Assembly: GCF_004000825.1 (NCBI RefSeq)
Contig: NZ_BILZ01000013.1
Span: 1-64,000 of the forward strand
Source: Paenibacillus kobensis NBRC 15729
GTDB taxonomy: Bacteria; Bacillota; Bacilli; Paenibacillales; Paenibacillaceae
DNA: 64,000 nt
Direction of reading: 5' to 3'
A model generated the notes under the pieces. It searched no databases. It was not told the origin of the DNA and worked only from the letters and a program-made list of their open reading frames with translations. Made by a program: the position numbers and the translations under genes. Each line of letters opens with the position of its first letter. The stretch's first letter is position 1. This document shows positions 50,192 to 57,805 of this stretch, piece by piece.

Positions 50192-50419
50192 CTAGCTCCC
50201 CTGTGATGACTGGTCCTGCGGCTTGAGACTCGCCGCTGCCGGACCGCTTGTGCGCGTCGTCTCGTCCTGGTCCGTCTTCCAAGGCGGATCGTTGCTCCGC
50301 AATAGATCAGCCAGCTTGTAGAAGGCCAGCGGAATGACGACCAGCAGCAGCGCCGCATAGAACACTCTCCTTGACGGCAACCACGACAATAGTTTGTGCA
50401 GCGTCGACATGAATGGCAT
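50192..50419 (-). CDS. Small single-pass membrane protein at the end of the ger operon
   Basis: A 75-residue protein. One transmembrane segment (about residues 17-37) follows a short basic N-terminus, and the C-terminal half is polar and Ser/Thr/Gln-rich. GGAGG lies about 12 bases before the ATG at 50419; an in-frame ATG at 50410 is possible. It lies only 5 bp beyond gerC on the same strand. Small fourth genes (sometimes called D subunits) are known in several ger operons, usually with two helices; this one has one. I do not recognise the family. Confidence 0.6.
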   Translation of the reverse strand: MPFMSTLHKLLSWLPSRRVFYAALLLVVIPLAFYKLADLLRSNDPPWKTDQDETTRTSGPAAASLKPQDQSSQGS

Positions 50420-50424
50420 GTCCG

Positions 50425-51684
50425 TTATTCCTCCGATATGTTGATATTGCCGGTTCGATGAATATGCGCCTTCACCTGAACGTGTATGGGAACCTGCGAG
50501 AACAGATCATCTCCCCTCTCCCATTGCCCGCGATGCTTGCTCCACCAGCGGTGATGCTTCCTTGACATGTAATCCGCAAGTTCAATGACATCGCATCGGT
50601 ACTGCTTCTGAAGCTTGACGATTGCGCTCTCTATCAGCTGCTTGATCGACTGACCCACGTACTCGTCCATCCGGTACAAGGTTTTCTCGCTTAACGTATC
50701 CGGAATTTGATAAGCCTCGTTCAATGAGCCCTGCACTTCTATATGATAATCAAAAGCTGGCAGCCCGTCCTTTCCGAACGAGACGCGCATGCGCCGCGTC
50801 ATCCGCTGCACGATGAATACGCCGCGTCCCTCGTCCCCATACGGAAATTCGATATGCCCTCCCTTAATCGAGTCCCGCAAGAAATTAAGCCCTGCCGTCT
50901 CCCGCCCGTCGAGAAAACCGATCAGCCGGTTCGAGCGGCCGCTGAACACGGCCGTTCCGTTTAAGGTCGAGTAAGTACGGCTGCCGTTCGATACCGTCTG
51001 AATGCCGAAGCTTTTATTCTTCAACAAAGACTCCTGCACCTCGCCGATTCTCGTATGCGGCAGTATCCTTGAGCTGTTCGCCCCGTTGCTGGAGACAAGC
51101 TCCAGGTAAGCCGAAGGCAGACGCTCGCCCGGCGGCTGTGTGCTTAATATTTCCGATGCTTTATTGGGTGTGACCATTACTTTCGTTGATCGGCGCATCT
51201 GGCTGTCCCGCAGGAAATAATCAATCGCCTCCGCGAAATCGCCCGGTCTCCTCGCTACCGCTTCCGAGAATATAAGCACCTTCAGATGCTCGAAGAATGG
51301 CGCCCGGCTCATGCGCTGCGCGAGGTTGGCCTCCATCGTCGAGAACGTCGTCCCTTCCACAGTCAGATGGAAATACGCAGCCGTCGGCTGTGCGTTCGCG
51401 TTCTCTGCCTTCATCCCGCTCGGCGTCACGACTTGATACGTCACTTTATATTTCGCCTTCTTGTTCTGCTTCTTATTGCTCGCCGAATTCGTTTGTTCGC
51501 CGGACGGTGTGCTTCCCGACTCCTCTTCAGCGGAGGACTCATCGACCTCCTGAATGACTGCATCTACGCCGACGCCGACGATAAAGCCGCGCTGATCAAT
51601 CTCTACCCGATCCCAGCAGCCGGATAAAGCAATGGAACTCGCGACGAACAAAAATGCAATTCGCCGCCTACTTCGTATCCGCAT
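50425..51684 (-). CDS. Spore germination protein, GerC family (Ger(x)C lipoprotein)
   Basis: A 419-residue lipoprotein whose signal peptide ends in IALSGC (lipidated Cys at about residue 23). CWDRVEIDQRGFIVGVGVDA is the hallmark of GerC-type subunits. Further family blocks are SEILSTQPPGERLPSAYLEL, GTAVFSGRSNRLIGFLDGRE and PEGDEGRG-like segments in the centre. GerC subunits sit on the outer face of the spore inner membrane and are needed for nutrient germinant response. Its start overlaps the end of the permease gene by 17 bp, an arrangement that favours coupled translation. A Ser/Asn-rich insert (about residues 50-75) is specific to this protein. Confidence 0.93.
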   Translation of the reverse strand: MRIRSRRRIAFLFVASSIALSGCWDRVEIDQRGFIVGVGVDAVIQEVDESSAEEESGSTPSGEQTNSASNKKQNKKAKYKVTYQVVTPSGMKAENANAQPTAAYFHLTVEGTTFSTMEANLAQRMSRAPFFEHLKVLIFSEAVARRPGDFAEAIDYFLRDSQMRRSTKVMVTPNKASEILSTQPPGERLPSAYLELVSSNGANSSRILPHTRIGEVQESLLKNKSFGIQTVSNGSRTYSTLNGTAVFSGRSNRLIGFLDGRETAGLNFLRDSIKGGHIEFPYGDEGRGVFIVQRMTRRMRVSFGKDGLPAFDYHIEVQGSLNEAYQIPDTLSEKTLYRMDEYVGQSIKQLIESAIVKLQKQYRCDVIELADYMSRKHHRWWSKHRGQWERGDDLFSQVPIHVQVKAHIHRTGNINISEE

Positions 51685-52786
51685 GGGCAGCTGTCCCCTT
51701 CTTGCGGCCGCTCAGCAACAGCAATCCGCATGGAATGAGAACGCCCGCGCCAACGGCCAAATAACTGATCATCGTCCCGAGCAAGTCGAACTGGGGCAGG
51801 TTATTCGGCGTCATGCAGATAATCATGGCCGCGGGTGCAAGGATGAGATGGCGCACTCTCTTGGTCATTCGTTTGAACAGAAACGCCATACATTCGCCCG
51901 CCAGATCGAAGCCCATCACGGCCGTATTATAGATGGTCATTATCCAGATCACGAAGAACAGCGATTCAAACCGCTCGAAGAAGTTGCCCGGGAATTGAAT
52001 TTCCTTCGCCAGTTCCACGGTCGGATAAATGATGTTCATCGCGCCGACGTTCGAGAAAATGCCGATGGCAAGCTGGTAGATGATCAAGTCGATCACAACG
52101 GCAACCAAAATGCCTCCCACAACCGCTTTAGGCGCTTTCTCCGGCCTAGCCATGAACACGATGTAATACAATATGATCTCGAAGCCGAGCAGAGAGAATA
52201 CGACTTCCTTCATTCCCTTGAGCAAGCCGGGTATGCCGGTTACGAAGAAAGGCTCCAGATTGCCGAATTCGAACCAGCGGTAGCCGAACACGACGACGAC
52301 GACCACAATAGACAGCACCGCCGGCAGAAACATCACATTAAGCCGAAGCAGCCCTGACCGGCTTCCGGATACGCCGTATACAATCACCAAGAAGAACGCA
52401 AGGGCAATATACTCAACCGGAGTTCTGTCGAACAAATACTGCTTCGATATGTTCGCAATCGCTCTCGTCTCATAAGCCGAGAAACCCAAAAAGTACAGCA
52501 TTTGAAAAAAAGCCAATAAACAGGCGAGCGGCCTGCTTATCAAGCTCGACGCATATTCCAGGAAAGGCTGGTTGCCTGCCTTAACCGCCGTCCTGGACAC
52601 GAGCGCACCGAGCAGCATCGCGATTAAGCCTGCTCCGGCGATGCTCATCCATCCGTCGAAAGACTTAGTAGCCGATGCCAGTGTGCGAGGCAGTGTTAAC
52701 ACGCCGACCCCAATCAGCATCGAGGCGATCGTCATACTCATCTCCAGCGGCGTCACGGGCCGTTCACCGAAAGAAGCGGTTTTCAC
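51668..52786 (-). CDS. Spore germination permease, GerB family
   Basis: A 372-residue membrane protein with ten predicted helices, from the GerAB/spore germination permease branch of the amino acid transporter superfamily. The start region reads FGERPVTPLEMSMTIASMLI, followed by VGVLTLPRTLASATKSFDGW, both standard in GerB subunits. Members bind the germinant amino acid or nucleoside in the spore inner membrane. It overlaps gerA by 4 bp (upstream) and gerC by 17 bp (downstream), so the subunits are translationally coupled. The specific germinant is not evident. Confidence 0.93.
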   Translation of the reverse strand: MKTASFGERPVTPLEMSMTIASMLIGVGVLTLPRTLASATKSFDGWMSIAGAGLIAMLLGALVSRTAVKAGNQPFLEYASSLISRPLACLLAFFQMLYFLGFSAYETRAIANISKQYLFDRTPVEYIALAFFLVIVYGVSGSRSGLLRLNVMFLPAVLSIVVVVVVFGYRWFEFGNLEPFFVTGIPGLLKGMKEVVFSLLGFEIILYYIVFMARPEKAPKAVVGGILVAVVIDLIIYQLAIGIFSNVGAMNIIYPTVELAKEIQFPGNFFERFESLFFVIWIMTIYNTAVMGFDLAGECMAFLFKRMTKRVRHLILAPAAMIICMTPNNLPQFDLLGTMISYLAVGAGVLIPCGLLLLSGRKKGTAAHADTK

Positions 52787-54360
52787 TTGTTCTTCTCCCC
52801 TTGATCGTCCGTATTGATCCGAACCTCGTCCATCGTCTCCAGAATAGCGGGCCGTTTGACCATGTTCATAACGGGAACGCGGATAATAAAGTCCCTCCAG
52901 TCCCCTAACCGCAATGGTGCAAGCGGTCCCGTATACGCCACCCCGAAGCTCTTCAGGTTCGCAAGATGAATGCAGTTCATAATGAGAGCCAGCACGATAC
53001 CGTACAGCCCGAATATGGCAGCGGCAAGCATAATACCGAATCTCAGAAGCCGGATCGACACGGCAAAACCATAGGACGGAATGGCGAACGAGGCGATTGC
53101 CGTAACGGCCACGACGACGACCATGACCGGACTGACGATGCCGGCGGTTACCGCCGCCTCGCCTATTACAAGGCCGCCGACGACGCCGATCGTCTGACCG
53201 ATGGGCTTCGGCAGCCGGATGCCGGCTTCCCGGAGCAGCTCCAGCGTCGTCTCCATCAGGAACGTCTCCACAACCGCGGGAAACGGAACCCCTTCCCTGG
53301 TGCCCGCAATCGAGAAAGCAAGCTTCGACGGCAGCAAGCCATGATGATACTCCAGCAACGCAATGTAGAGGCCCGGAAGGAATAAAGCAACGAATGCCGA
53401 TATCACGCGCAAAATGCGGAGCACGCTGGAAAGAATCCAGTTCTGGTAATAGTCCTCCGGCGATTGAATGAATGACGACAGCATAATGGGCATAATCAAC
53501 TGGAATGGCGTCCCGTCTATGAGCAAGGCGACCTTGCCCTGCATAATCGCGCCCGCCACTTTGTCAGGCCGCTCCGTATTCAGGATTTGCGGATAGGGCG
53601 ACCAGTACCGGTCCGTAATCCATTGCTCGATATAGCCGGAGCCTTCCGGATCGTCGATATCAATCGTCGTTATCCTGCGCTTGACCTCCTCCACCAATTG
53701 CGGATTCACGACGCCGTTCAGGTACGCGACAATAACATCCTTCCTTCCCCTTCTGCCGATCCGGAACGATTCGAACCGCAGATTCACGTCTTTAACTCTG
53801 CGGCGGAGGAGCGCCGTATTCGTCCGAATATCCTCCGTGAATCCATCCCGCGGTCCTCGTATGATCGTTTCCGTCTGCGGCTCCTCGACAGCGCGGCTCT
53901 TCCAGCCCTTGCTGCCAAGCAGCAGCACTTCCTTCGCGCCTTCTACGAAGAGCGCTGTATCGCCTGTCAAGATGGATAGCAGGATGTCGTCCCAATCCGT
54001 AGAATACCGCGCATCCTGCACCGGAATTTTCCCTGCCTCGACAGGCATCCCATCTCCGCTCCCGTCGCCTTCCTCCGCCCCTTGCTCTGCCTCGTTCGAT
54101 TTTGCGCCAGCAGAGTCAATACTTAGCCTCTCCTGCATGAGAGTCTGCAAGATTTGAACCTTAAGCTGCTTATCGACAAGACCGTCGATGCAGGCGACCG
54201 CCCCTTTCTGTCCTGCAGCCATGACAATCGATTTAATCAACAGGTCCTCAGGCGATTGGAGCTGGTCCTTCATATATTGAACGTTCTCCGCAAGGCTAGC
54301 CGCCGGAACGCGTCCCGTTTGTGAATTCGGCCCCTTTTCTGCCGGACTTTTATATTCCAT
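52783..54360 (-). CDS. Spore germination protein, GerA family
   Basis: A 525-residue GerA-type subunit. The N-terminal soluble domain (about 1-240) contains LLRRRVKDVNLRFESFRIGR and TDVAYLNGVVNP-like blocks such as VIVAYLNGVVNPQLVEEVKR; the C-terminal part has four to five transmembrane helices with EGVPFPAVVETFLMETTLEL and the PIGQTIGVVGGLVIGEAAVT stretch. An extra Glu/Gly/Ser-rich insert (about 90-115) is peculiar to this protein. The ATG at 54360 is preferred to an upstream GTG because of the AGGTG site. It is first in the gerABC-like operon and, with GerB and GerC, forms the germinant receptor in the spore inner membrane. Confidence 0.93.
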   Translation of the reverse strand: MEYKSPAEKGPNSQTGRVPAASLAENVQYMKDQLQSPEDLLIKSIVMAAGQKGAVACIDGLVDKQLKVQILQTLMQERLSIDSAGAKSNEAEQGAEEGDGSGDGMPVEAGKIPVQDARYSTDWDDILLSILTGDTALFVEGAKEVLLLGSKGWKSRAVEEPQTETIIRGPRDGFTEDIRTNTALLRRRVKDVNLRFESFRIGRRGRKDVIVAYLNGVVNPQLVEEVKRRITTIDIDDPEGSGYIEQWITDRYWSPYPQILNTERPDKVAGAIMQGKVALLIDGTPFQLIMPIMLSSFIQSPEDYYQNWILSSVLRILRVISAFVALFLPGLYIALLEYHHGLLPSKLAFSIAGTREGVPFPAVVETFLMETTLELLREAGIRLPKPIGQTIGVVGGLVIGEAAVTAGIVSPVMVVVVAVTAIASFAIPSYGFAVSIRLLRFGIMLAAAIFGLYGIVLALIMNCIHLANLKSFGVAYTGPLAPLRLGDWRDFIIRVPVMNMVKRPAILETMDEVRINTDDQGEKNK

Positions 54361-54577
54361 AACTATAGGCACCTACTTCCGTCAGACCGCCGTCTTGTTG
54401 ACTAAAGGTTTCCCTATAGAGGAATTTTTATGAAAATTTGCTCTGCAACCCACATATCTCCCCCGTTGCTGGAGAATCCTAGCGATGTTCCCAACAGGCC
54501 CCGTGCAGCATTTTGCAACATTCTGTCCGGCATTTTGCGTCTAACGGGTATGCATGTCAGAAGGAAGGGTGACCTTT

Positions 54578-55138
54578 ATGAACATAAATCGAAGCGGCAA
54601 CCGCTTGGACGGGAGATCCGGAAGTATCGCGGCAGCCTTGCTGCTGGCACTAATGCTTGCCGTCATTGCCGGCTGCGGCAGCCCGGACGACAGCCGCACC
54701 AGCTCAGCGGCTAGCGCCTCTGCAGATACGACCGCAGCCGCAGACAAAGAAACGGTTACGGCATCGCTTGCCAGCGAACCGCTGCGCAACCCGTATGAGG
54801 CCGCAGGTATTACCGATCCGACAGCCTTCAACCAAATGTTCGCGAAAGTACAGACCGCTATCGCCGCTGACGACCGGAAAGCGGTAGCTGCGCTAGCCCT
54901 GTATCCGATCCGGGTCAACTACTCGGAGGAGAAGTCCGAACAGGTCAACAACGCAGAGCAATTCATCGCCAAGTACGAGCAAATTATTACGCCGCCCGTG
55001 AAAGAGGCTCTCCGCCAGCAGAAGCCCGGCGAGCTGTTCGTCAACGCGAAGGGCGTAATGGCCGGAGCCGGCCAAATGTGGTTCGGTGCAACCGCATCGA
55101 CTCCTCAGCGGTACGGGATTATCGCGGTCAATCCATAA
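54578..55138 (+). CDS. Lipoprotein of unknown function
   Basis: A 186-residue lipoprotein. The signal peptide ends in AVIAGC, giving a lipidated Cys near residue 33. A Ser/Thr/Ala-rich linker (about 35-70) is followed by a soluble domain (TDPTAFNQMFAKVQTAIAAD, YPIRVNYSEEKSEQV, NAEQFIAKYEQIITPPV) that resembles small DUF4440-like or nuclear transport factor-2-like folds in spacing, but I cannot confirm a family. The ATG at 54578 has AAGGGTGA at a suitable distance; the longer start at 54554 was rejected. It is divergent from the ger operon, with about 215 bp between, and ends at a strong terminator. Confidence 0.75.
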   Translation: MNINRSGNRLDGRSGSIAAALLLALMLAVIAGCGSPDDSRTSSAASASADTTAAADKETVTASLASEPLRNPYEAAGITDPTAFNQMFAKVQTAIAADDRKAVAALALYPIRVNYSEEKSEQVNNAEQFIAKYEQIITPPVKEALRQQKPGELFVNAKGVMAGAGQMWFGATASTPQRYGIIAVNP

Positions 55139-55190
55139 ACAAACAAGGACGCTGCAGGTCCAATCTGCGGCGTCCTTGTTTGTTTATTTT
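55137..55190. terminator. Strong bidirectional terminator
   Basis: AAACAAACAAGGACGC and GCGTCCTTGTTTGTTT form a perfect 16-bp stem, with a small inner stem in the loop, followed by ATTTTTG. It lies between convergent genes ending at 55138 and 55201. Confidence 0.92.
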
Positions 55191-55200
55191 TGTAGGTTAA

Positions 55201-56601
55201 CTAAGCGCTTGCGCCTGCCGGCTGCCCTTCTGCCGCCGTGCCATTCTTCACGAGAGCGTAATTCTCCCACTTACGCGACCGCCAGCGGAACCACATAATG
55301 AAGGTACGCATCCACTCGTCAGCCGCAACCGCCAGCCAAATACCCGGCAAGCCCATATCGAGCTGGAACACGAGCAAGTAACCGAGCGGCAGGCTCATGC
55401 CCACCATCGTCACCGTGCCGATCCAGAACGGATACTTGGCGTCGCCGGACGCGCGAAGCGAATTAACGAGCACGAGATTGCACATCCGCCCGGTCTCGAG
55501 CACAATCGTATACAGCATCAAATGGGCTCCAAGCTCCAATATATCGTCGTCATTCGTGAATAAGCCCATAAGCGGGTACCGGAAAGCAACAGCCAGAGCA
55601 ATGCCGATCAGCGTAATGACGACAACGGAACGGATGCTGCGCCATACGCGGTTATAGGCCTCGTCCTGCCGGTTCGCTCCGATTAATCGGCCGACGATGA
55701 TGGACGTGCCGATACCGCAGGAGTAGCCGAACAGGTAGATGAACCACGAAATATTTTGCACATATTGCCTTGCCGCTAATGCATGGTCGCCCAGGAACGT
55801 CGCATAGTACAGGAACACCATCTGGCACCCTTGGTACATAACCGATTCCATCGCGGCGGGCACGCCGATTTTTAATATTTTGCCGATATACTCCTTCGAC
55901 AGCGTCAGATAGTATTGGAACATGATCCGCACTTTCATAATTCGGTACATGAGCCAGAAGAAGACGACGACCGCGAGCGCCCGGCTGATGACCGATGAAA
56001 TGGCTGCTCCTTCGACGCCCATCTCCGGTGCGCCGAATTTACCGAAGATCAGCATATAGTTTCCGATAATATGAACGATGTTCATGCCGAGCGATACGAA
56101 CATCGCTTCCTTCGTAAATCCGTGCACGCGAACGATTGCAGCAACCGCATTAATGACCGCTTGCAAGAACAGCGAGCTGCCGACGATCGCTATGTAGCTG
56201 ACCGCGTAATCGAGCGTCTCCCCGTGAAGATTCATTCCTCTCATTAACGGCTCGTTCAGCAGGAAGAAGAATGCGCTGATGACGATGCCTACGCCCAAGC
56301 TGAGCGTGACGGACAGAGCGGAGATCCGGGCTGCGCCTTCGTAGCTCTTCGCTCCGATGTACTGCGCGACGACGATTGAAGCGCCGTTGCCGATAACCTC
56401 AAGAATGAGCATCGCGATCATGATGTATTGATTGGCCGTGCCGACACCCGATACAGCGTTGTCCGACAAGGCGCTGAGCATGAGCGTATCGGCAATCCCC
56501 ATGAGCATAAATAATAGGATTTCCAGAAAAATAGGCCACGTCAGATGAAATAAGCTCATCTCCCGCGACGAATCACGGCTTGCTGCCGTTGCGTTCGACA
56601 T
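55201..56601 (-). CDS. MATE-family multidrug/cation exporter
   Basis: A 466-residue membrane protein with twelve predicted helices, of the MATE family of Na+- or H+-driven drug exporters. Typical blocks are LTWPIFLEILLFMLMGIADT at the N-terminus, VGTANQYIMIAMLILEVIGN, and the second-half repeat KIGVPAAMESVMYQGCQMVF. The real start is the ATG at 56601, which has GGAG about 10 bases upstream; the longer open frame runs through the promoter region of lipL. It is divergent from lipL with about 130 bp between. Substrate unknown. A C-terminal basic, cytoplasmic tail is present. Confidence 0.92.
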   Translation of the reverse strand: MSNATAASRDSSREMSLFHLTWPIFLEILLFMLMGIADTLMLSALSDNAVSGVGTANQYIMIAMLILEVIGNGASIVVAQYIGAKSYEGAARISALSVTLSLGVGIVISAFFFLLNEPLMRGMNLHGETLDYAVSYIAIVGSSLFLQAVINAVAAIVRVHGFTKEAMFVSLGMNIVHIIGNYMLIFGKFGAPEMGVEGAAISSVISRALAVVVFFWLMYRIMKVRIMFQYYLTLSKEYIGKILKIGVPAAMESVMYQGCQMVFLYYATFLGDHALAARQYVQNISWFIYLFGYSCGIGTSIIVGRLIGANRQDEAYNRVWRSIRSVVVITLIGIALAVAFRYPLMGLFTNDDDILELGAHLMLYTIVLETGRMCNLVLVNSLRASGDAKYPFWIGTVTMVGMSLPLGYLLVFQLDMGLPGIWLAVAADEWMRTFIMWFRWRSRKWENYALVKNGTAAEGQPAGASA

Positions 56602-56735
56602 GATGTATGGTCTCCTATCCGTTACTCTCTCTATTTGATTCTTCGGTATCGTATCACAGCCCCGTACGGAATGCATTATCGCTGCAACCGAATTTACGAT
56701 AAAATAATAGGAAATAAACGAGAGGGGTGCGCCTA

Positions 56736-57605
56736 TTGGAAACATCGAGCAGCGAGTATACGACAATCCCGCCGGACGAATACGCAGGCATGCTCATTCT
56801 CGACCGGATGAACGACCATTTGCGCGGGGCTAATGATCCGCTGCACGCTTTCGCACTGGACGAGCTGCTGTGCAGACGGACAGGCGAAGGCGGCCCTCCG
56901 GTCTGCCATATATGGCGGCATTCAGGCGCCTTCATCCTTGGTCAGCGCGATGCAAGACTGCCGCATGCGGCAGAGGCGTTACTTGCGCTGGAAGCGCAGC
57001 ATTACAAGACGGCGGTGCGCAGCTCAGGCGGCGCAGCCGTTCCGCTTGACGACGGCGTCGTCAACGTCTCGCTTATTCTGCCGATGGCAAGCAGCGGCGC
57101 GGGAGCTCGGTTCAACCGGGACTTCGAACGAATGTACGAATTAATCGCTGAAGCGCTGGCCCCGGCCGGTGCCCGCGTAGACAAGGGAGAGGTCGAAGGC
57201 GCATATTGTCCCGGCGACTACGATCTCAGTATTGCCGGCCGCAAGTTTTGCGGCATCGCGCAGCGGCGGCAGGCTAAGGCGTTCATTATTCAAGCATTCA
57301 TCGTCGCCGAAGGCTCTGGAAGCATGCGCGCGGCAGCCATCCGCGCTTTCTATGATCAAGCGGCGGCCGGCGCCGAACCAAGCACCGCCTATCCGCGCGT
57401 TGTGCCCGGAAGCACCGCCTCGCTTGAAGAACTGACCGCCATCGGACCCGGCGCAGCGGCGGCATTCGCCGAACGCATCAAGACGGTCGTTCGTTCGCGG
57501 CAGCAGCCGGATGCGCTCGCCGCTTCAGCCGCCCGCTTGCAGCTCCCGCAGCAGGACGAGCTGCAAGCGATGATCGAATCGCTGCGCAGCCGGTACTTGC
57601 GTTAG
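56736..57605 (+). CDS. lipL: Octanoyl-[GcvH]:protein N-octanoyltransferase LipL
   Basis: A 289-residue enzyme of the lipoate-ligase-like family. It matches Bacillus LipL: IWRHSGAFILGQRDARLPHA, VRSSGGAAVPLDDGVVNVSL, GAYCPGDYDLSIAGRKFCGI with the catalytic Cys in YCPGDYD, and AYPRVVPGSTASLEEL near the C-terminus. LipL moves octanoyl groups from the glycine-cleavage H protein to the E2 subunits of oxoacid dehydrogenases by an amido transfer through that Cys. It has no ATP-using motif, unlike lipoate ligase. The start is probably the TTG at 56736, 8 bases after GAGAGGGG. It is a single-gene unit. Confidence 0.87.
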   Translation: METSSSEYTTIPPDEYAGMLILDRMNDHLRGANDPLHAFALDELLCRRTGEGGPPVCHIWRHSGAFILGQRDARLPHAAEALLALEAQHYKTAVRSSGGAAVPLDDGVVNVSLILPMASSGAGARFNRDFERMYELIAEALAPAGARVDKGEVEGAYCPGDYDLSIAGRKFCGIAQRRQAKAFIIQAFIVAEGSGSMRAAAIRAFYDQAAAGAEPSTAYPRVVPGSTASLEELTAIGPGAAAAFAERIKTVVRSRQQPDALAASAARLQLPQQDELQAMIESLRSRYLR

Positions 57606-57682
57606 AGCAGCCAGCCTCTAGCTAACGCTACCAAGCGCGGCAGAAACAGCAATATCCTCCATCGCCCTCAAAAGGAGGATTA

Positions 57683-57699
57683 TGTCGAAGAATGTCGAA
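57683..57699 (+). promoter_or_regulatory. Tandem Spo0A boxes upstream of the sensor kinase gene
   Basis: TGTCGAA occurs at 57683-57689 and again at 57693-57699, same orientation, start to start exactly 10 bases apart, which is the arrangement at many Spo0A targets. They lie about 110 bases before the kinase ATG. Between them and the gene an ATG with a perfect GGAGGAT ribosome binding site (57674-57680) opens only a six-codon frame. The ribosome binding site could pair with ATCCTCC at 57654-57660. Confidence 0.7.
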
Positions 57700-57805
57700 T
57701 AGACATTTATTCGATTTGTACGTGATTCATGTCTTCGCTGGACCGTTATCCGCATCCGACATGCTCATGCATATACGCACGAATACAGATTGGAGGGCAT
57801 CTGTC

